A stretch of 64,000 bases of DNA from Channallabes apus (Eukaryota > Chordata > Actinopteri > Siluriformes > Clariidae). Under the pieces are notes generated by a model, which saw only the letters and a list, made by a program, of their open reading frames with translations, searched no databases and was not told where the DNA came from. The stretch is taken from assembly GCA_030522415.1 (NCBI GenBank), contig CM060107.1:27115571-27179570 (forward strand), given 5' to 3'. The position numbers and the translations under genes were made by a program. Shown piece by piece: positions 10,385 to 24,002 of the stretch. Numbering within the stretch: the first letter of the stretch is position 1; every line of letters begins with the position of its first letter.

Positions 10385-13300
10385 GCATGTTTTGCATTCT
10401 GTGCTGTTACAAAAGTATTGCTATACTATTTATATTCCTAACTGAGTTTTAAGTACATATACCCATATACCCTTATACCCAGTAAAACGTGGTTGTAACA
10501 TACTTCAAATGCTGCGTTCACTTTAGCACTCCCCACATTCCTTCGACTATGTCCTGGTGGCCCAGGAAATGGATGAAGATATAGCAAACAAGAGCTCCAG
10601 GAAGAAACGGGATTTCTTCAAAGCTTTGAAGAACAAGAATTTACAGATAACGGTGTTTATGGGGTTGGAACTCTATGTTATGTTCATGAATATGTTTAGA
10701 TACATGAATATAGATTAATCTAATTATATGCTTTGTATGGCAGACAATTGCTGATGATGATAAAGTGTTTTATGGGATCACAGCCCCAAAAGAGATCTTT
10801 GAGACATACAGATATCTGCTTAAAGTGACTGATGGGTGTAACTGGAGCTGTGAACAGCAGGGGAATACACCACAATCAACAAGGTACACAACAAAAGACA
10901 CACACATGCATGTTTAAGACTGTGGCTTGCTACATTGTGAGACTTGTTAATTCCCAAATGACTGTGATGCCTTTTGTAGGATACGGATAGTAGACTACAT
11001 CCTGCACCACACCAGCATTGACACTGATGGTGAGTTTAAAGGTTTGTGGATGCGTCTGAATCGTCTATTCTGTCCAGGAATTCAGTAGATTGACTCTTAC
11101 AATTGTGCATTGTTATGGGCAATAAATGTTTTTTTCAGTGCTTAATACAATCCAAGTCAGAGTGGTCAGTGGTAAGTTCGTGGTTAAGATGCTAATCCTC
11201 AACTGCTCAGATTTATAGTGAGATAAATTTAATGTTTACATTTATACCTGAGAGTGAGAGAGAGAGATACAGTGGGGCAAAACTTATTTAGTCAGCCACT
11301 AAATCTACAAGTTCTCCCACTTAAAAAGATGAGAGAGGCCTGTAATTTTCATCATAGATATACCTCAACTATGAGAGACAAAATAAGAAAAAAATCCAGA
11401 AAATCACATTGTAGGATTTTTAAAGAATTTATTTGCAAATTATGGTGAAAAATAAGTATTTGGTCAATAACAAAATTGCATCTCAATACTTTGTAATATA
11501 CCCTTTGTTGGCAATGACAGAGGTCAAATGTTTTCTGTAAGTCTTCACAAGGTTTCCACATACTGTTGCTGGTATTTTGGCCCATTCCTCCATGCAGATC
11601 TCCTCTAGAGCAGTGATGTTTTGGGGCTGTCGCTGGGAAACACGGACTTTCAACTCCCTCCAAATATTTTCTATGGGGTTGAGTTCTGGAGACTGGCTAG
11701 GCCCCTCCAGGACTTTGAAATGCTTCTTACAAAGCCACTCCTTCATTGCCAGGGCGGTATGGTTGGGACCATCGTCATGCTGAAAGACCCAGCCACATTT
11801 CATCTTCAATGCCCTTGCTGATGGAAGGAGGTTTTCACTGACGATACATGGCCCAATTCATTCTTTCCTTTACACAGATCAGTCTTTCCTGGTCCCTTTG
11901 CAGAAAAACAGCCCCAAAGCATGATGTTTCCACCCTCGTGCTTCAAGGTACAGTAGGTATGGTGTTCTTTGGATGCAACTCAGCATTCTTTCTCCTCCAT
12001 ACATGACAAGTTGAGTTTTTACCAAAAAGTTCTCCCATATGACATTCTCCCAATCCTCTTCTGGATTATCCAAATGCTCTCTAGCAAACTTCAGACGGCC
12101 TGGACATGTACTGGCTTAAGCAGAGGGACACGTCTGGCGCTGCAGGATTTGAGTCCCTGGCGGTGATGTCTTACTGATGGTAGCCTTTGTTTCTTTGGTC
12201 CCAGCTCTGTGTAGGTCATTCACTAGGTCCCCATGTGTGGTTCTGAGATTTTTGCTCACAGTTCTTGTGATCATTTTGACCCCACGGGTGAGATCTTTGG
12301 TCTTGGCCATAGTGGAGTTTGGAGTGTTACTGTTTGAGGTTGTAGACAGGTGTCTTTTATACTGATAACGAGTTCAAACAGATGCCATTAATACAGGGAA
12401 CGAGTGGAGAACAGAGGAGCCTCTTAAAGAAGTTGGTACAGGTCTGTGAGAGCCAGAACTCTTGCTTTTTTGTAGGTAACCAAATACTTATTTTACTGAG
12501 GAATTTACAATTAATTAATTAAAAATCCTACAATGTTATTTTCTGAATTTTTTTCTTATTTTGTCTCTCATAGTTGAGGTATACCTATGAGTACAGGCCT
12601 CTGTAACTTTAACTACATATTAGAATATTAACTAAATATTCTTTTGCCCCACTGTATATACAGTTCATAATGTTTTCAAAAGTGAATATCTGATTAATAT
12701 TAGAACAGGGTCAGATCATTTAATGCAGGGATAAGCTATAAAGAAAGCATTAAGAGCTACACCATGTGACCTAAGAGCCTCTGCGACACATAAAATTCTT
12801 ATGTTTATTAATGATTCGTTTTTTAATGTGTATGAAGATACTCCTTCATACACATTTTGACTTTCATGGGATGAGGGTTAGAAATATCTTTCCCCCAAAA
12901 ATGAATATGGCTGCATACCTCTTATCACCCCATGCCAACTGTCAATCATGGCAGTTTTGGGTGAGGTGGTTCATACCTGAATATTAGCGAGACCATGTTG
13001 AGACCAGGTCATCTGCCCAGCAGCTCCAAGTTGGGCTGTACTGGTTCATGCAACTGAATCTCAAGCACAACAGCTAATAAAAGTGTCAGAATGGTCAAGA
13101 CCATAACCCACTATAATGTTGAGGATGGATCTGGAGAGATCTGTACATAAATGAATGTCCTCATATATCAATGAACTGAAGCAATGTTGTAAGACAACGT
13201 AGGCCAACATTTCTCCAAATGCTGTACACAAAACAATTACTTTATTGTTGCTAAACAAGTTATTGAATTGTAGGGCCATTATACTGTATTTTTCCCCCAA

Positions 13301-13721
13301 CGTGTTTCAGATTGTTGGCCTTTTCACCTTCTATACCACTTATTCTGTACAGGGTCGTGGAAGGCCTGGAGCCTATCCCAGGGGGCTTGAGGTACTAGGA
13401 TAGGTACACCCTGGACATATTGGCAATCCATGGCAATACACAAGACTGCACACATACTGTACATACACTCACTTATACATTACAAGCAATTTGAAAGCAT
13501 CAGTTAGCCTACTCTGCATGTCTTTGGACTGTGGGAGGAAACCAGAGGAAATGGGGAGAACATGCAAACTCAACATACCCAGACCTGAGTCAGGATTAAA
13601 ATACTAATTCTGTTGAGCTGTGAGGCCGGAGTGCTAAACACCACTGTACCACCTATTTTTATTTTTTAAATTGCCACAATGTCAGATATGTTGACTGTAA
13701 CGTTATTTGTTTCAAGACCAA

Positions 13722-13759
<38 letters not shown>

Positions 13760-16700
13760 CAATGTACTCTAAATCAGTGACATGAAAACATTTTTGTGTA
13801 ATAGGCTGTTTTTTATTGACTCTCAGGTGTTCTGGAGTATCTGTCAGACCTCATTAAAGATAATGTTTTTCAGGATCAGTTTTGTCTTCATGAGGTTTGA
13901 ACTACTTTGTTTGCACTATTCTTTATATTCAGAAATGTTATTAGTTCTTGTGTTCTATGGTGCAAGTAATTAATATAATTTGTGTCTTTTTTTGTTTTAT
14001 TACTTATTCTATAAAAGTTTCCTTGAATTTCCCATATTGCATTGGACACACACCTCATACTTCCCATCTAAAATGAAGAAATAATGTTATTCTTGGTATC
14101 TCTATCCAGAGAAATCCATAATAAATTAGATTCAAGATTCAAAGAACTTTATTAATCCCAAAGGGAAATTGCTTAAAGTTAAAATTACATAGTTAGAAAC
14201 TGATCATGTGATCATAAGAAGACACCTCATGATGTACATGGATGGAGACATCTAGAGTTGAAGACATTTTCTAAGAATGCTCCTTCTTTATTTCCACAAA
14301 AGAAAGAGGAACAGAAAGAGCTGAAAAAGACTTGGGCTAAATGGGCTGCCGTTTTTACTGGGCAACCCATAACAGATGTAAGGTACTGTGCATTAATCTT
14401 GTCATTACAATTTAATAACTAAAAATCTGTAGAAAACTTACATGTATGTTTTTGTTTACAAAAGACACTACTTTGGAGAAAAGGTGGCTCTGTATTTCCT
14501 ATGGCTGGGCTGGTACACATTTTTGCTAATCCCTGCTGCTATCCTGGGCGTCATAGTCTTCCTTTATGGTCTATTTTTCTTCAGAGGCAACCCTCTGATG
14601 TGAGTTATATAATAATTATTATTATTATTATTATTATTATTACTACAACAAATGAGTTTGGTTTGTATGATTTGATTAATAGAATTGCATTTTAGGTTTT
14701 TATCTATCTATCTACATGTATATATATATATATACTGTATATATAAAATATTATTTATAGTGTTTCTAAACTTTTTTTGTAGTTTACAGGCATTTTTAGA
14801 TTACTGTGAATATCACAAAAAAAAAAAAAAGAAGTGGAGCTTGGTACACATACATTCTAGTGGAACTAATCCAGGCATGCATGGCTTGTGACAGCTGGAA
14901 TGATTGAGCTTACGTACAGTATGCAAGTAATCTTCCTCAAAACATTCCGAAACCCTTTTACAAACTATTATGCAACTGATTAGGATATGCTCCAGACCCC
15001 CCATGACCCAGTATACACAGTATAGCGTGGTATAGAAGATGATATACATTCTAAATTTAATCTGATATTACAAACAATGCGTATGTTTGTATTCCCATGT
15101 TTTCAGTCACTGCTGTGACTATGCCATTATTGGTGTTTAGAGACTTATCTTTACTTGCCAAAGAATCATAATTTCACAGTGAAAAAAGTAATCTTATTGG
15201 CACCATACATTTGCACAATGCCATACACATTCTATCTACCCCACATAAGTGCCTTCGAGTTATCTTCTCCTGACCGAAGGAAATGGTTAAGTTTATTTTA
15301 CAGATTCATACATTATATCTTCTGCAGGAATAGATTTTTGTCCTTTTAAACATAAACCTGTACAGGAAAACAGGAGCTTGTTAGCACTCTGTTGAAGCAC
15401 CCAAAATGAAGGCGTTTCAACAGACTTACAGACTATCAATCTATAATCTAAAACTATGTGGAAGGACATGAAATACCACATGAAACTAGAGGTAATGGCA
15501 GATGCTTTTTGTGATTATGAAAATTAACTCTTAAGTCATCAAGTACGACGACAATTGTATTTTTTAAATTCACTTTTGTTTAAAAGATCCAATTTGTTTA
15601 TCTTTGACCAGATGCTTCAAGTAGGTCCTTATAAATTGGGTTATCTATGTTCTATTCATTTATTAATTTAAATGTATAAATACATACATACATAGTTTTC
15701 TACATTATTTTCCACATATATTATATTATATTATATTATATTATATTATATTAAATTATATGCCAAAACAACCACTAAATGTTTACCAAAGATACTATAA
15801 CATAAGCTGAAATCATCGAAATAACAAAAAACATATTTTAAATGTAGAAATGTGCAGCTACAAACCTGTTTGATGCCTACCTTTACACTAATATATGGTC
15901 ATATGTAACACTTCCAATACTGAGCTCTCACTCACAAAACATTAACTTATAATCATATCATCCATAGACTCTTTTGATAGGATTTTCATTAATTAGTTTA
16001 TTTCATATTGTCTGTATGTTTGTGTATCATAGAAATGAGGTGTGTGACTCAGACACTATAATGTGTCCACTGTGCGATAAGCCGTGTAAGGTCTGGCGGC
16101 TGTCTGATACATGCACATACGCAAAGGTATTCTCACATGAATTCAAAATATAAACACATTGTTATACAGTTAGGTCCATTCGTATTTAGACAGATTGAAA
16201 ATGTGCAGTTATTATGCGTTTGAAGAGAATTTTCAGATTTAGTTAAAAAAAATATTGCAATTACATCTATTTAAATTTTTTACAAAATCCCTCCTTTATA
16301 GGCTCAAACGTAATTGGACAATTGACAGTTAAGCAGATTCATGGCCAGATGTGACCCTTTATATCATTTTGTGATGCATTAAGAAGACAGATGAATTGAA
16401 TTTGCATTTAATATCTGTTCATGGGCACACTTCATCTAAAGTGACCTGAAGGAGTCAGTCGTATGCTGAAAAAACAAAACAGACCAATTAAAGAGAGATT
16501 ATACATTTTAGTAGTGGCTAAGTTAACAATTTGGTCCATTTTTAAAAGAAGCAATGCAGTGAATGATTGCAAATTTCTTCACTTGATGTTGAAAAACCTC
16601 TCAGTTGCAATAATATTCTGGATGAGGTAGGTGTGTTTTTTATTCACCTTTGTGTTTTATCTGTTCCCTTTGTGCAGTTGAGCACATTATTTGACAATGA

Positions 16701-19700
16701 AGGAACAGTCGCATTTGCTATGTTCATGGCAGTCTGGGGTAAGATTAGTTTTTAAAACCATCATACGTAGCATCCATGTTAGAAGGTTGAACATTATGAT
16801 AAGTTCACCTATTTCCTTTAGCTACTGTGTTTCTAGAATTCTGGAAGCGCCACACAGCCTCATATGTCTGCGAGTGGAAGGTTTTTGATTGGTGTGAAGA
16901 AGAGGTATGCATGACCCAACATAACTGTTTTTTTTAAATACATTATGCAGTGGCCTCAACAAATACTGTTGCAGCCGTATTAACCGATTCTTCACTTTTA
17001 TGCAGGAGGAGCTAATACTGGAGATAGTGAATGATCTTAAGTGCCAGTCAGTGAAGTTCAGTCACTCATACCTGCGCAATACGCTAGTAATGGTGCTAAT
17101 GACACTCATGGTGAGGATATCCCACTAACTTGCGATTTTAAACTATCAAAGGACCTAATGTCTAGTCATAACACAGGCACATGCATTTGAATCAGAAATT
17201 CTAGGTTGAAAGTCTTTTCTGAGCTGATTATATAATTGCATACAATGCATGTGTAAATAGTGTTTGTGCGTGCACATGTTCATAGTTGCTGATGATCATT
17301 GGATTGGCTCATGCCCTTGTGGTGTTCAGGGTAATAGCCAGTGTGGAGTTCGCTAAGCAAGAACAATTGCCTTTTCTTAGTGAAAACAGCTACACAGTGG
17401 CTTTGATGCTTGGTGCTGTGCTGCACTACCTCACAATAACCATCATGACTTGGGTAAAACAAGAAAAAATAATTATTTCTTATTATATATTATTATTTAT
17501 CTTAGGATCACAATGAAAACCTATACCTTAGAATAGCACTGAAGCCTTCCCTGTATGTCTTTCTAAATGGTAATTTAGCTTTAAAAAAGTATTTTATCAT
17601 CCACTGTCTAGTAAACCACACCAATTACACTCTCTTTTCATTGTTTTGTTTCTCGGCAGGTCAATCGCAGAGTGGCATTGAAGTTATGTGAATTAGGTAG
17701 TTGGAAAAGATACTCTGATAGTATATTAAGCATAACTAAGTTCATTGGTTCATTTATGCCTTTATTTTGTAGAGAAGGTGCATTCACATGCTGCTGTTGA
17801 AAGGAGCTTTACGGTGAAGATGTTCACTTTCCAGTTCTTCACTCTTTTCTCCTCACTTATCTACACAGCATTCTTTCTTGGCAGGTAAGAAGACAAAGTT
17901 GAATAACCTTTTGAGAGGTTTTTTGTAATATTTTGGTGATGACCAGCATATATTCAGAAAGATTAGTAGATACTACAGTAATTAATTTTGTATTGTTTAT
18001 TGCAGGATAAATGGACATCCAGGTGGATATGTAAGGATAGCTAAAATCTGGAGATTAGAGGAGGTGATTTAATTATATCTTTCATAACACTAATTTAATA
18101 AGATTTAATTAAGATTAATGTGTATACTTTTTAAATCAAGCTGAACAAACTGTTGAGTCTTTAACTGTTGAGACACTAAAACTGTTGTGTTTAGTGTCAT
18201 CCTAGTGGATGTCTTACTGACCTGTTCATTCAGATGGCCATCATCATGTTGCTTAAACAGTTTATTGGCAACGTGTTTGAGTTTTCAGGCCCGTAAGTTT
18301 TATTCTTAAACTGTTAACCTATATAAAATATATCATTCTTTAGGAAAAAGGGTCCATAGTCACTTGTCAATTATCAAATATGTAAATCTATATTTGTGTT
18401 TTATATTCACACATTTTTAGAATAGACCTGTGCCAATTAAAAAACATTTTCTTTAACATAATGTGCAGTACATTTTATATGACCTTTCATTTTGTAAAAA
18501 TTATTATATCGATTACAGCTGAAAACACATCTTTAAATTAGGAATAATAAGTTCTATAATTATTAACAACATAACATGCAATTTAATATGGTAATGATTT
18601 TGGGAAATCAAATAAGTTCAAAACTTTTATATACTTTGGGGGAATTTAATAGTAATTCCATATACAAGCTACAGTATTTACTCTCTCCACAGTTGGTTCA
18701 AAGGTTGGCTAAAAAGGCGACAGAGTCGTAATATGAGGAAGAAGGTCCGATGGTGTTCAGAGAAGAATTGTGTGCAAGGCACAGGAGGCACTGATCTGTG
18801 TGACAACTGTAAACTTAGGGACTTGCTCTGGAACTTTGACCTCAATAATGTGGATTCCTTCAGCCTCTTCAACGAATTCCTTGAAATGGGTATAGTCAGA
18901 TTTTTAAAGAAACACCATGGAATAACTCAGTTTTTCAATATTTGCTTTGTGAAAGTCTGTGTATATTTTCCCTCTTCTTAGTACTCCAGTTCAGTTTCAC
19001 CACCATCTTTGTGGCTGCGTTTCCCCTGGCTCCTCTGCTTGCTCTGCTTAACAACATCATTGAAATCAGATTGGATGCCATTAAAATGTTGCGCCTGGAG
19101 CGAAGACTGGTGCCTAGGAAGACTAATGACATCGGTAAGAACAGAAGAAATATATTAAACTGCATTTGTAAGTTCCAGTTAAATTCTGTGTATCCATTCA
19201 GCATGTGAACGTTGTAGGGGTTTGGACAGATGTACTGGAAACAATTGGTGTGCTAGCGGTCATTGCCAATGGGCTGGTCATTGGCATATCCTCTGATTTT
19301 ATCCCACGGTTGGTGTATCGATACCACTATGGACCCTGCGCTAATTCCAGTACTGGTGGTGCTGAGTAAGTGAAACATACAGTATATTCTACACTGTATT
19401 ACAAAGAATACTGTAATTGTAAGCAAGGATCAAGTCATCATTATCATACACTCATTCTCTCGTTCCCTCTCACACAGATGTATGTCTGGCTATATTAATA
19501 ATTCTTTATCTATTGCTTATACAAATGATGAGAACATCAAGAAAGACTTTGTAACTGAGCAACTTATTCATATGAACAGGAATGTGACACACTGCAGGTA
19601 CTGGTGCATCTTTATTTCTAATGAGTAATTTTCCTGTATCATGGTATTCGATTGCACCATAAACATCAGTGGTATTTAAGATGTGTTGGTTTTATATTTT

Positions 19701-20063
19701 TTTTAGTTATAGAAGTTATAGGAGTAATGATGACTACACATTGACCCATCAGTTTTGGGTCATTCAGGCAGTTCGCTTTGCCTTCGTCATTCTTTTTGAG
19801 GTATTAAAGCTCACAAAGAACATAAATATATTATATTAAGAATAAAATGATCATATAGAAGTCACATATGCATTTAGATGTTTAATCATATTTTTGATTT
19901 AGTCCATTTCACTTTCCCATATTGTAATGGGAATTTGTCTAAGCAGCATGTGGTGGTGATGTGCAAGTGCATCGCAGGGTGGTTTGTCCCCACTTCTCCC
20001 TTAGAGGTAAAAAATACAAGGCTGCAAGACAAACTTGGACAACTGAAAGAACAGCTCCAGTGA
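10176..20063 (+). CDS. ano9: Anoctamin-9 (TMEM16 family), 22 coding exons, 5' exon missing
   Basis: Coding exons: 10176-10253, 10527-10652, 10744-10883, 10980-11029, 13827-13894, 14303-14382, 14465-14599, 16033-16126, 16678-16738, 16822-16904, 17006-17110, 17286-17453, 17660-17696, 17773-17884, 18006-18063, 18195-18292, 18693-18889, 18982-19134, 19218-19365, 19478-19597, 19707-19800, 19947-20063. Phases join without a stop, giving 773 codons; human ANO9 is about 782 aa. FDYVLV (about residue 32) opens the cytosolic anoctamin domain and the first membrane helix is at about 187-220. Acidic residues of the family's calcium site are kept: the two Glu of NEFLEM (559, 562) and Glu591/Asp595 of NIIEIRLDA. 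Blocks such as [13 protein letters not shown] and [13 protein letters not shown] fit ANO9 better than other paralogues, and sigirr next door supports this. The family includes lipid scramblases and chloride channels. No in-frame ATG precedes 10176, so an upstream first exon is required. Confidence 0.93.
11270..12654 (-). mobile_element. Tc1-like transposon, 1385 bp, TA target, decayed, in an ano9 intron
   Basis: Ends are CAGTGGGGCAAAA and the inverted TTTTGCCCCACTG, each flanked by TA. Terminal repeats are about 200 bp long (for example AACTATGAGAGACAAAATAA at the left and its inverse at the right). The transposase reads on the minus strand in pieces: 12310-12116 ([20 protein letters not shown]), 12073-11879 and 11809-11483 ([25 protein letters not shown]). 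Several frame changes disable it. It lies between coding exons 10980-11029 and 13827-13894. Confidence 0.92.
13315..13657 (-). repeat. tRNA-derived SINE, old diverged copy
   Basis: Reverse-strand copy with recognisable GCCTGGAGCCTATCCC, GGACTGTGGGAGGAAACC and ACATGCAAACTC blocks and many substitutions. It lies in the same ano9 intron as the Tc1 element. Confidence 0.8.
13727..13758. repeat. (GT)n microsatellite
   Basis: An uninterrupted GT run about 70 bp upstream of the ano9 exon at 13827-13894. Confidence 0.95.
14133..14182. repeat. Short LINE-tail-like remnant
   Basis: GAACTTTATTAATCCCAAAG followed by GGAAATTGCTT resembles the 3' tail of fish non-LTR elements. The fragment is short, so the call is tentative. 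Confidence 0.4.
14607..14641. repeat. (ATT)n microsatellite
   Basis: ATT trinucleotide run a few bases inside the intron after the ano9 exon that encodes the first membrane helix. Confidence 0.9.
16167..16540. mobile_element. Tc1-type transposon, truncated end
   Basis: After a TA it begins CAGTTAGGTCCATTCGTATT and carries CCCTCCTTTATAGGCTCAAA, text typical of the 5' non-coding part of a fish Tc1-type family. No transposase or opposite end is present. It lies in an ano9 intron. Confidence 0.6.
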
Positions 20064-20383
20064 GTGAACAAATAAAAACCTACAATATATAAAGTTTTCA
20101 TTAACTTAATCCTAGTATCATGTAGCCGTATAGTCAACAAATTCGGCTGTTTACTAGAAACACTTTCATTTTATATTTAGTTTAATATGTTTGCAATTAT
20201 TTTTTTCTTGTTTGCAAAAGTTTGTGCATCCCTGCTCAAATATCGTTCATTATATTACGTTAATTTTTGTTTTACCCCTTACACACAAGATGTCCACATT
20301 TATGGGAATCAATATGCAGATGTTTAAAAGTAATTTAGTGTTACTGTGAATTGCCAAAAATTTCTTTAGCTCTCTAGACCAGT

Positions 20384-20520
20384 AGTGGACAAAGTACATA
20401 AGTCCTATAGATGGGTAAACAGATACTATAGGTAAAGTGTTAAAGTAAAATGTAAAAATTTTGAATATCAAGTGTACTGAGCCTGAATGTGGCTTTAGAG
20501 TAACTTTTACGTAATAATCA
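20384..20520. mobile_element. hAT-like element fragment
   Basis: CCAGTAGTGGACAAAGTACA resembles the terminus of fish hAT elements (CAGTGGTGGACAAAGTAC type). It is badly decayed and the right end is not found. Confidence 0.4.
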
Positions 20521-21051
20521 ATAAATCAACTACAGTAATTGCTGAAAATACAACAAAAACATTTAGGCATATATAATAATGTTGTACCCCTAGTATGCTG
20601 TTTTGGATTAACGTTGGCTAAACTGAATACATGTTCTCATTGCAGAATTAATGAATTTCCATTATTTCCAAGACAACAACATTAAGTACAAGTGACAAAC
20701 TTCAGTGAATTCTTTAAAACTGAACAATCACATCAGGATAAACTACAGTGTCTACTCTCATTAGGACACGATTCATGATCCTAATTCCAGGAGCAGAACA
20801 AATGAAGTTAACTAACTGATTCTATTTGCCAAGTTAATTACACTGTTTTTTTTGTTGTTTTTTTCCTCAATAGTCCACTACATTTTTTAACTGTTTTAAA
20901 ATAAAAAAATAAAAATAAAAGACATTCTATTTTTCTAGACTGAGAACACAAAACTTGTTTTTAAATTATTTCTTCTTACTTTTCTCTCTCTTTTTTTTTT
21001 TTTTTTTTTACATATAGCATCATAAATTCTAATAGTTTTTAGCTTTTGCAG

Positions 21052-21163
21052 ATTCTATTACAATACGAACTTGGGCCATGTACTTCAAGTACACCTAAAG
21101 AACTTGAAATATCTACTGCAAGACTTGGCTACAACCAGAAAAAAAAAAAAGTTTATTTTCTAG
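21052..21163 (+). other. ano9: Possible alternative ano9 terminal exon
   Basis: The TGA at 20061-20063 overlaps a strong splice donor (CA|GTGAGT, donor from 20060). If that donor is used, the acceptor TTTTGCAG ending at 21051 joins in phase and adds about 37 residues before a TAG at 21161-21163. Conservation is unknown. The TGA stop is equally plausible, and AATAAA occurs at 20071-20076. Confidence 0.35.
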
Positions 21164-21253
21164 GGACAATACAACTGAACATTGTTACACAGGAACAACT
21201 GATGAAACACAGAGCATGTAGCAGAAGCTAATTTGCAGCTCACATGCCTGGTT

Positions 21254-21255
<2 letters not shown>

Positions 21256-21290
<35 letters not shown>
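21256..21290. repeat. Poly(T) tract
   Basis: A T run of more than 30 bases downstream of ano9. It may be the A-tail of a minus-strand retroposon, but no body was recognised. Confidence 0.9.
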
Positions 21291-21295
<5 letters not shown>

Positions 21296-21671
21296 GTGCA
21301 TCCAAACAAATGTCAGAATTAATGCAAAACAACCAAATAGATGATAAAAACAAGACTGTGTATATACAGTACAAGTGTCCACGTGGGTATATGTTATATA
21401 CAACTATTCTATGTCATCCTTATGATAGATCATAAATCATCATCATATTAATAATAATTCCCAAGGCAAAGCTGTTAAGGCAGAATCATCATAATTGTTA
21501 TAGTTCAGTTCAAACAGTATGAATACAGGCTTAACCAGTTACTGTTTGCATTTGACGTTTTACATTTTTTGCTTTACACATCATGTGTATGTGGGTGGAT
21601 TATTACCTTGCATTGCCATAGGCTCATGAACAATTGTTCTGTTTATGAAATACAAATATTCCTATAGAGAA

Positions 21672-22678
21672 ATCACAGTGTCACGTTCTGCTAGCTGTTG
21701 GACTGTGGGCTTGGTGTGGAGGCATAGATGCAGAGGGGATGCAGTGAAACACAAGAGTCTTCAATAATCCAACAAACAAACAAACCATGAACTAAGGAAG
21801 TTGGCTTAAACTTGGAGCAAGCTATCAACAGAACTCAAACACTTCAGATGTCAGACTAGGGATTGCACAACTAATATACAATACAGACAGGGGGATACAA
21901 ACCGGACGAGACAAGACACACTAAACATACTAGAGGACGAAACACAAAGGACTACACATGCAAGGGATAAACACACACAAAACAGGCTTGGCTGGGCCTA
22001 CCACCTGTTCTGCACATTAGCTGCTAAGCTAGCTAGTAACTAATCAGACTAATGGCTAAACAGGCTAGTAGCCTGAGACCCAAGGGAAAGAACAGACAAG
22101 GCACACAGCAGACTAGGTATGAAACAGACTAAGAACTCTGAAGGTTAGTGGCTAAAGATGTTAGTACCTAAACAGCCTAAGAGCTACTCAGACGATGAGA
22201 CTAGACAGACCAAGATCTAAACATGTTAGTATCACCCTCATTAGTATTTAAACAGACTAATAACTAAACATACGATGGGGGTTACTTACACAAAAGGGTA
22301 AACACGAAAGACTAATTCTCCTAGAGGCTAATCCTGCTAGGAGACAAAGAGACAAACTAAATCAAAGCAAATACAAACTTAACTTAAAGAGCTCCAGAAA
22401 CTAAGTGCCAACTATATCTAGACAAACCCAAACTGAACATACCAAGACAAAACAAAACCCACTTAACAGAACTTGAAATTATATTACATTAATGCTCGAC
22501 CCAGCTTCCCAGAACAAACAGGTATTTATCCTTATACTAATTGCTTCCTCGGTTCAGCTGGACATCCGCGCCAGCTGACCGGGGTGCCTTCTGGGAAACT
22601 GGGTCTACAACCAAAACTACAAACCAAAAACTCTAAACACTGCCCTCTAGTGGGCAACCCTCACACATGTTATTACAG
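21672..22678. repeat. Unclassified repeat-like region, about 1 kb
   Basis: Compositionally distinct A/C-rich stretch with recurrent AACAGACTAA and GGCTAGTAG-like words (21980-22330). It ends near CACTGCCCTCTAGTGGGCAA, a phrase common in fish interspersed repeats. No reading frame of note. It could be a solo LTR or a non-autonomous element. Confidence 0.4.
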
Positions 22679-23034
22679 GTTTGGGTGGGCTTTCAAAAGT
22701 GTCTTCTGCTTTGTTAAAATTCATGCTTAAATTGCTGCTTTAGCTGCTTTAACTTGACTGCTTTAGACAATATGTCAATTTTCATATCTGACAGGAAAAG
22801 TACAAATGTTGCAAAGACCAAAAATTTTTTTTCTTAAATTAATTCTCATGTACTTTCTTTTTTTATATGATTCTAATCTATAGACGTATTCTAAACAGAT
22901 GATGATGATGATGTTTTTATTATTAGTAGTAATAGGATTAATCACTTTACTGTTATGCCTTTGTTTTTGAAATATTACATCCTTATTTTCAATATATAAA
23001 AGCTTATTTTTTTTATTGGGTTTTCACGGATTAA

Positions 23035-23250
23035 CATCCATGAATCCTATCCCAGGAGACTCTGGGCACGAGGCAGGGTACACCCTGGACATCGTGCCAA
23101 TCCATCGCAGGACTGTGGGAGGAAACCGGAGTACCCGGAGGAAACCCACCAAGCACGGGGACAACATGCAAACTCCATGCACACGGGAATCGAGCCTGGC
23201 CGGGAATCGAACCTGGACCCTGGAGGTGCAAGGCGACAGAGCTGGATTAA
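23035..23250 (-). repeat. tRNA-derived SINE, internally deleted copy
   Basis: Reverse-strand SINE text (ATCCCAGGAGACTCTGGGCA, GGACTGTGGGAGGAAACCGG, GGTGCAAGGCGACAG). The CA-rich segment between GATGG and the PyCCTCCCACAG block is deleted. Confidence 0.82.
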
Positions 23251-23261
23251 CATTTACATTT

Positions 23262-24002
23262 ACATTTTCCAGTTGGCATTTGGCAGACGCTCTTATCCAG
23301 AGCGACTTACAAAAAGTTAACATCACTGGGTACATTCTTACACTGTGTTAACTAGGTTAATAACTAAGTGCCATTAGACCAACACAACTGGGAAGAGAGT
23401 TTTTTCTTTTTTTGGGGGGGAGGGGTTACTCCAAGTACTGGAGAAACAGATGCGTCTTGAGTCGTCGTTTAAAGATAGTCAAAGTCTCATCTGTACGGAC
23501 ATCTAGAGGAAGTTCATTCCACCACCTAGGTGTCAGAACAGAAAAGAGCCTGGATGAATGCCGTCCTCGATCCCTGAGAGATGGAAGGATGAGGCGAGCA
23601 GTGCTGGAGGATCTGAGGGAACGTGGTGCAGTGCTTGGTGTGATTAGAGCAGAGAGGTAAGTGGATGGTGGGCCATTTTTAGCTTTGTAGGCAAGCATCA
23701 GCGTTTTGAATTTGATGCGGGCAGCTACAGGAAGCCAGTGCAGGGAACTGAGGAGTGGGGTGGTGTAAGAGAACTTGGGAAGGTTAAAAACGTGACATGC
23801 TGCTGCATTCTGAATCAGTTGCAGAGGATGAATCGTGGACAGAGGCAGGCCTGCCAGAAGTGAGTTGCAGTAGTCCAGTCTTGAAATAATAAGGGACTGA
23901 ACAAGCACCTGAGTAGCCTGTAAAGAAAGAAAAGGAAGAAATCTACAAGATCAAGTAAGGTTAGCGATGTGTGGGGAAAATGATAGATGATTACTGAGTG
24001 CC
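23262..24002 (-). mobile_element. L2-type LINE, 3' fragment of reverse transcriptase ORF plus 3' tail
   Basis: Minus-strand translation gives the C-terminal RT region: [53 protein letters not shown]. An upstream SPHIANLT segment is interrupted by a stop near 23950. The 3' end (23262-23330) carries the GTAAGTCGCTCTGGATAAGA tail on the minus strand, and ends in TTACATTTACATT-type repeats (plus-strand text), typical of L2-type fish elements. It is 5'-truncated within gypsy sequence. Confidence 0.88.
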
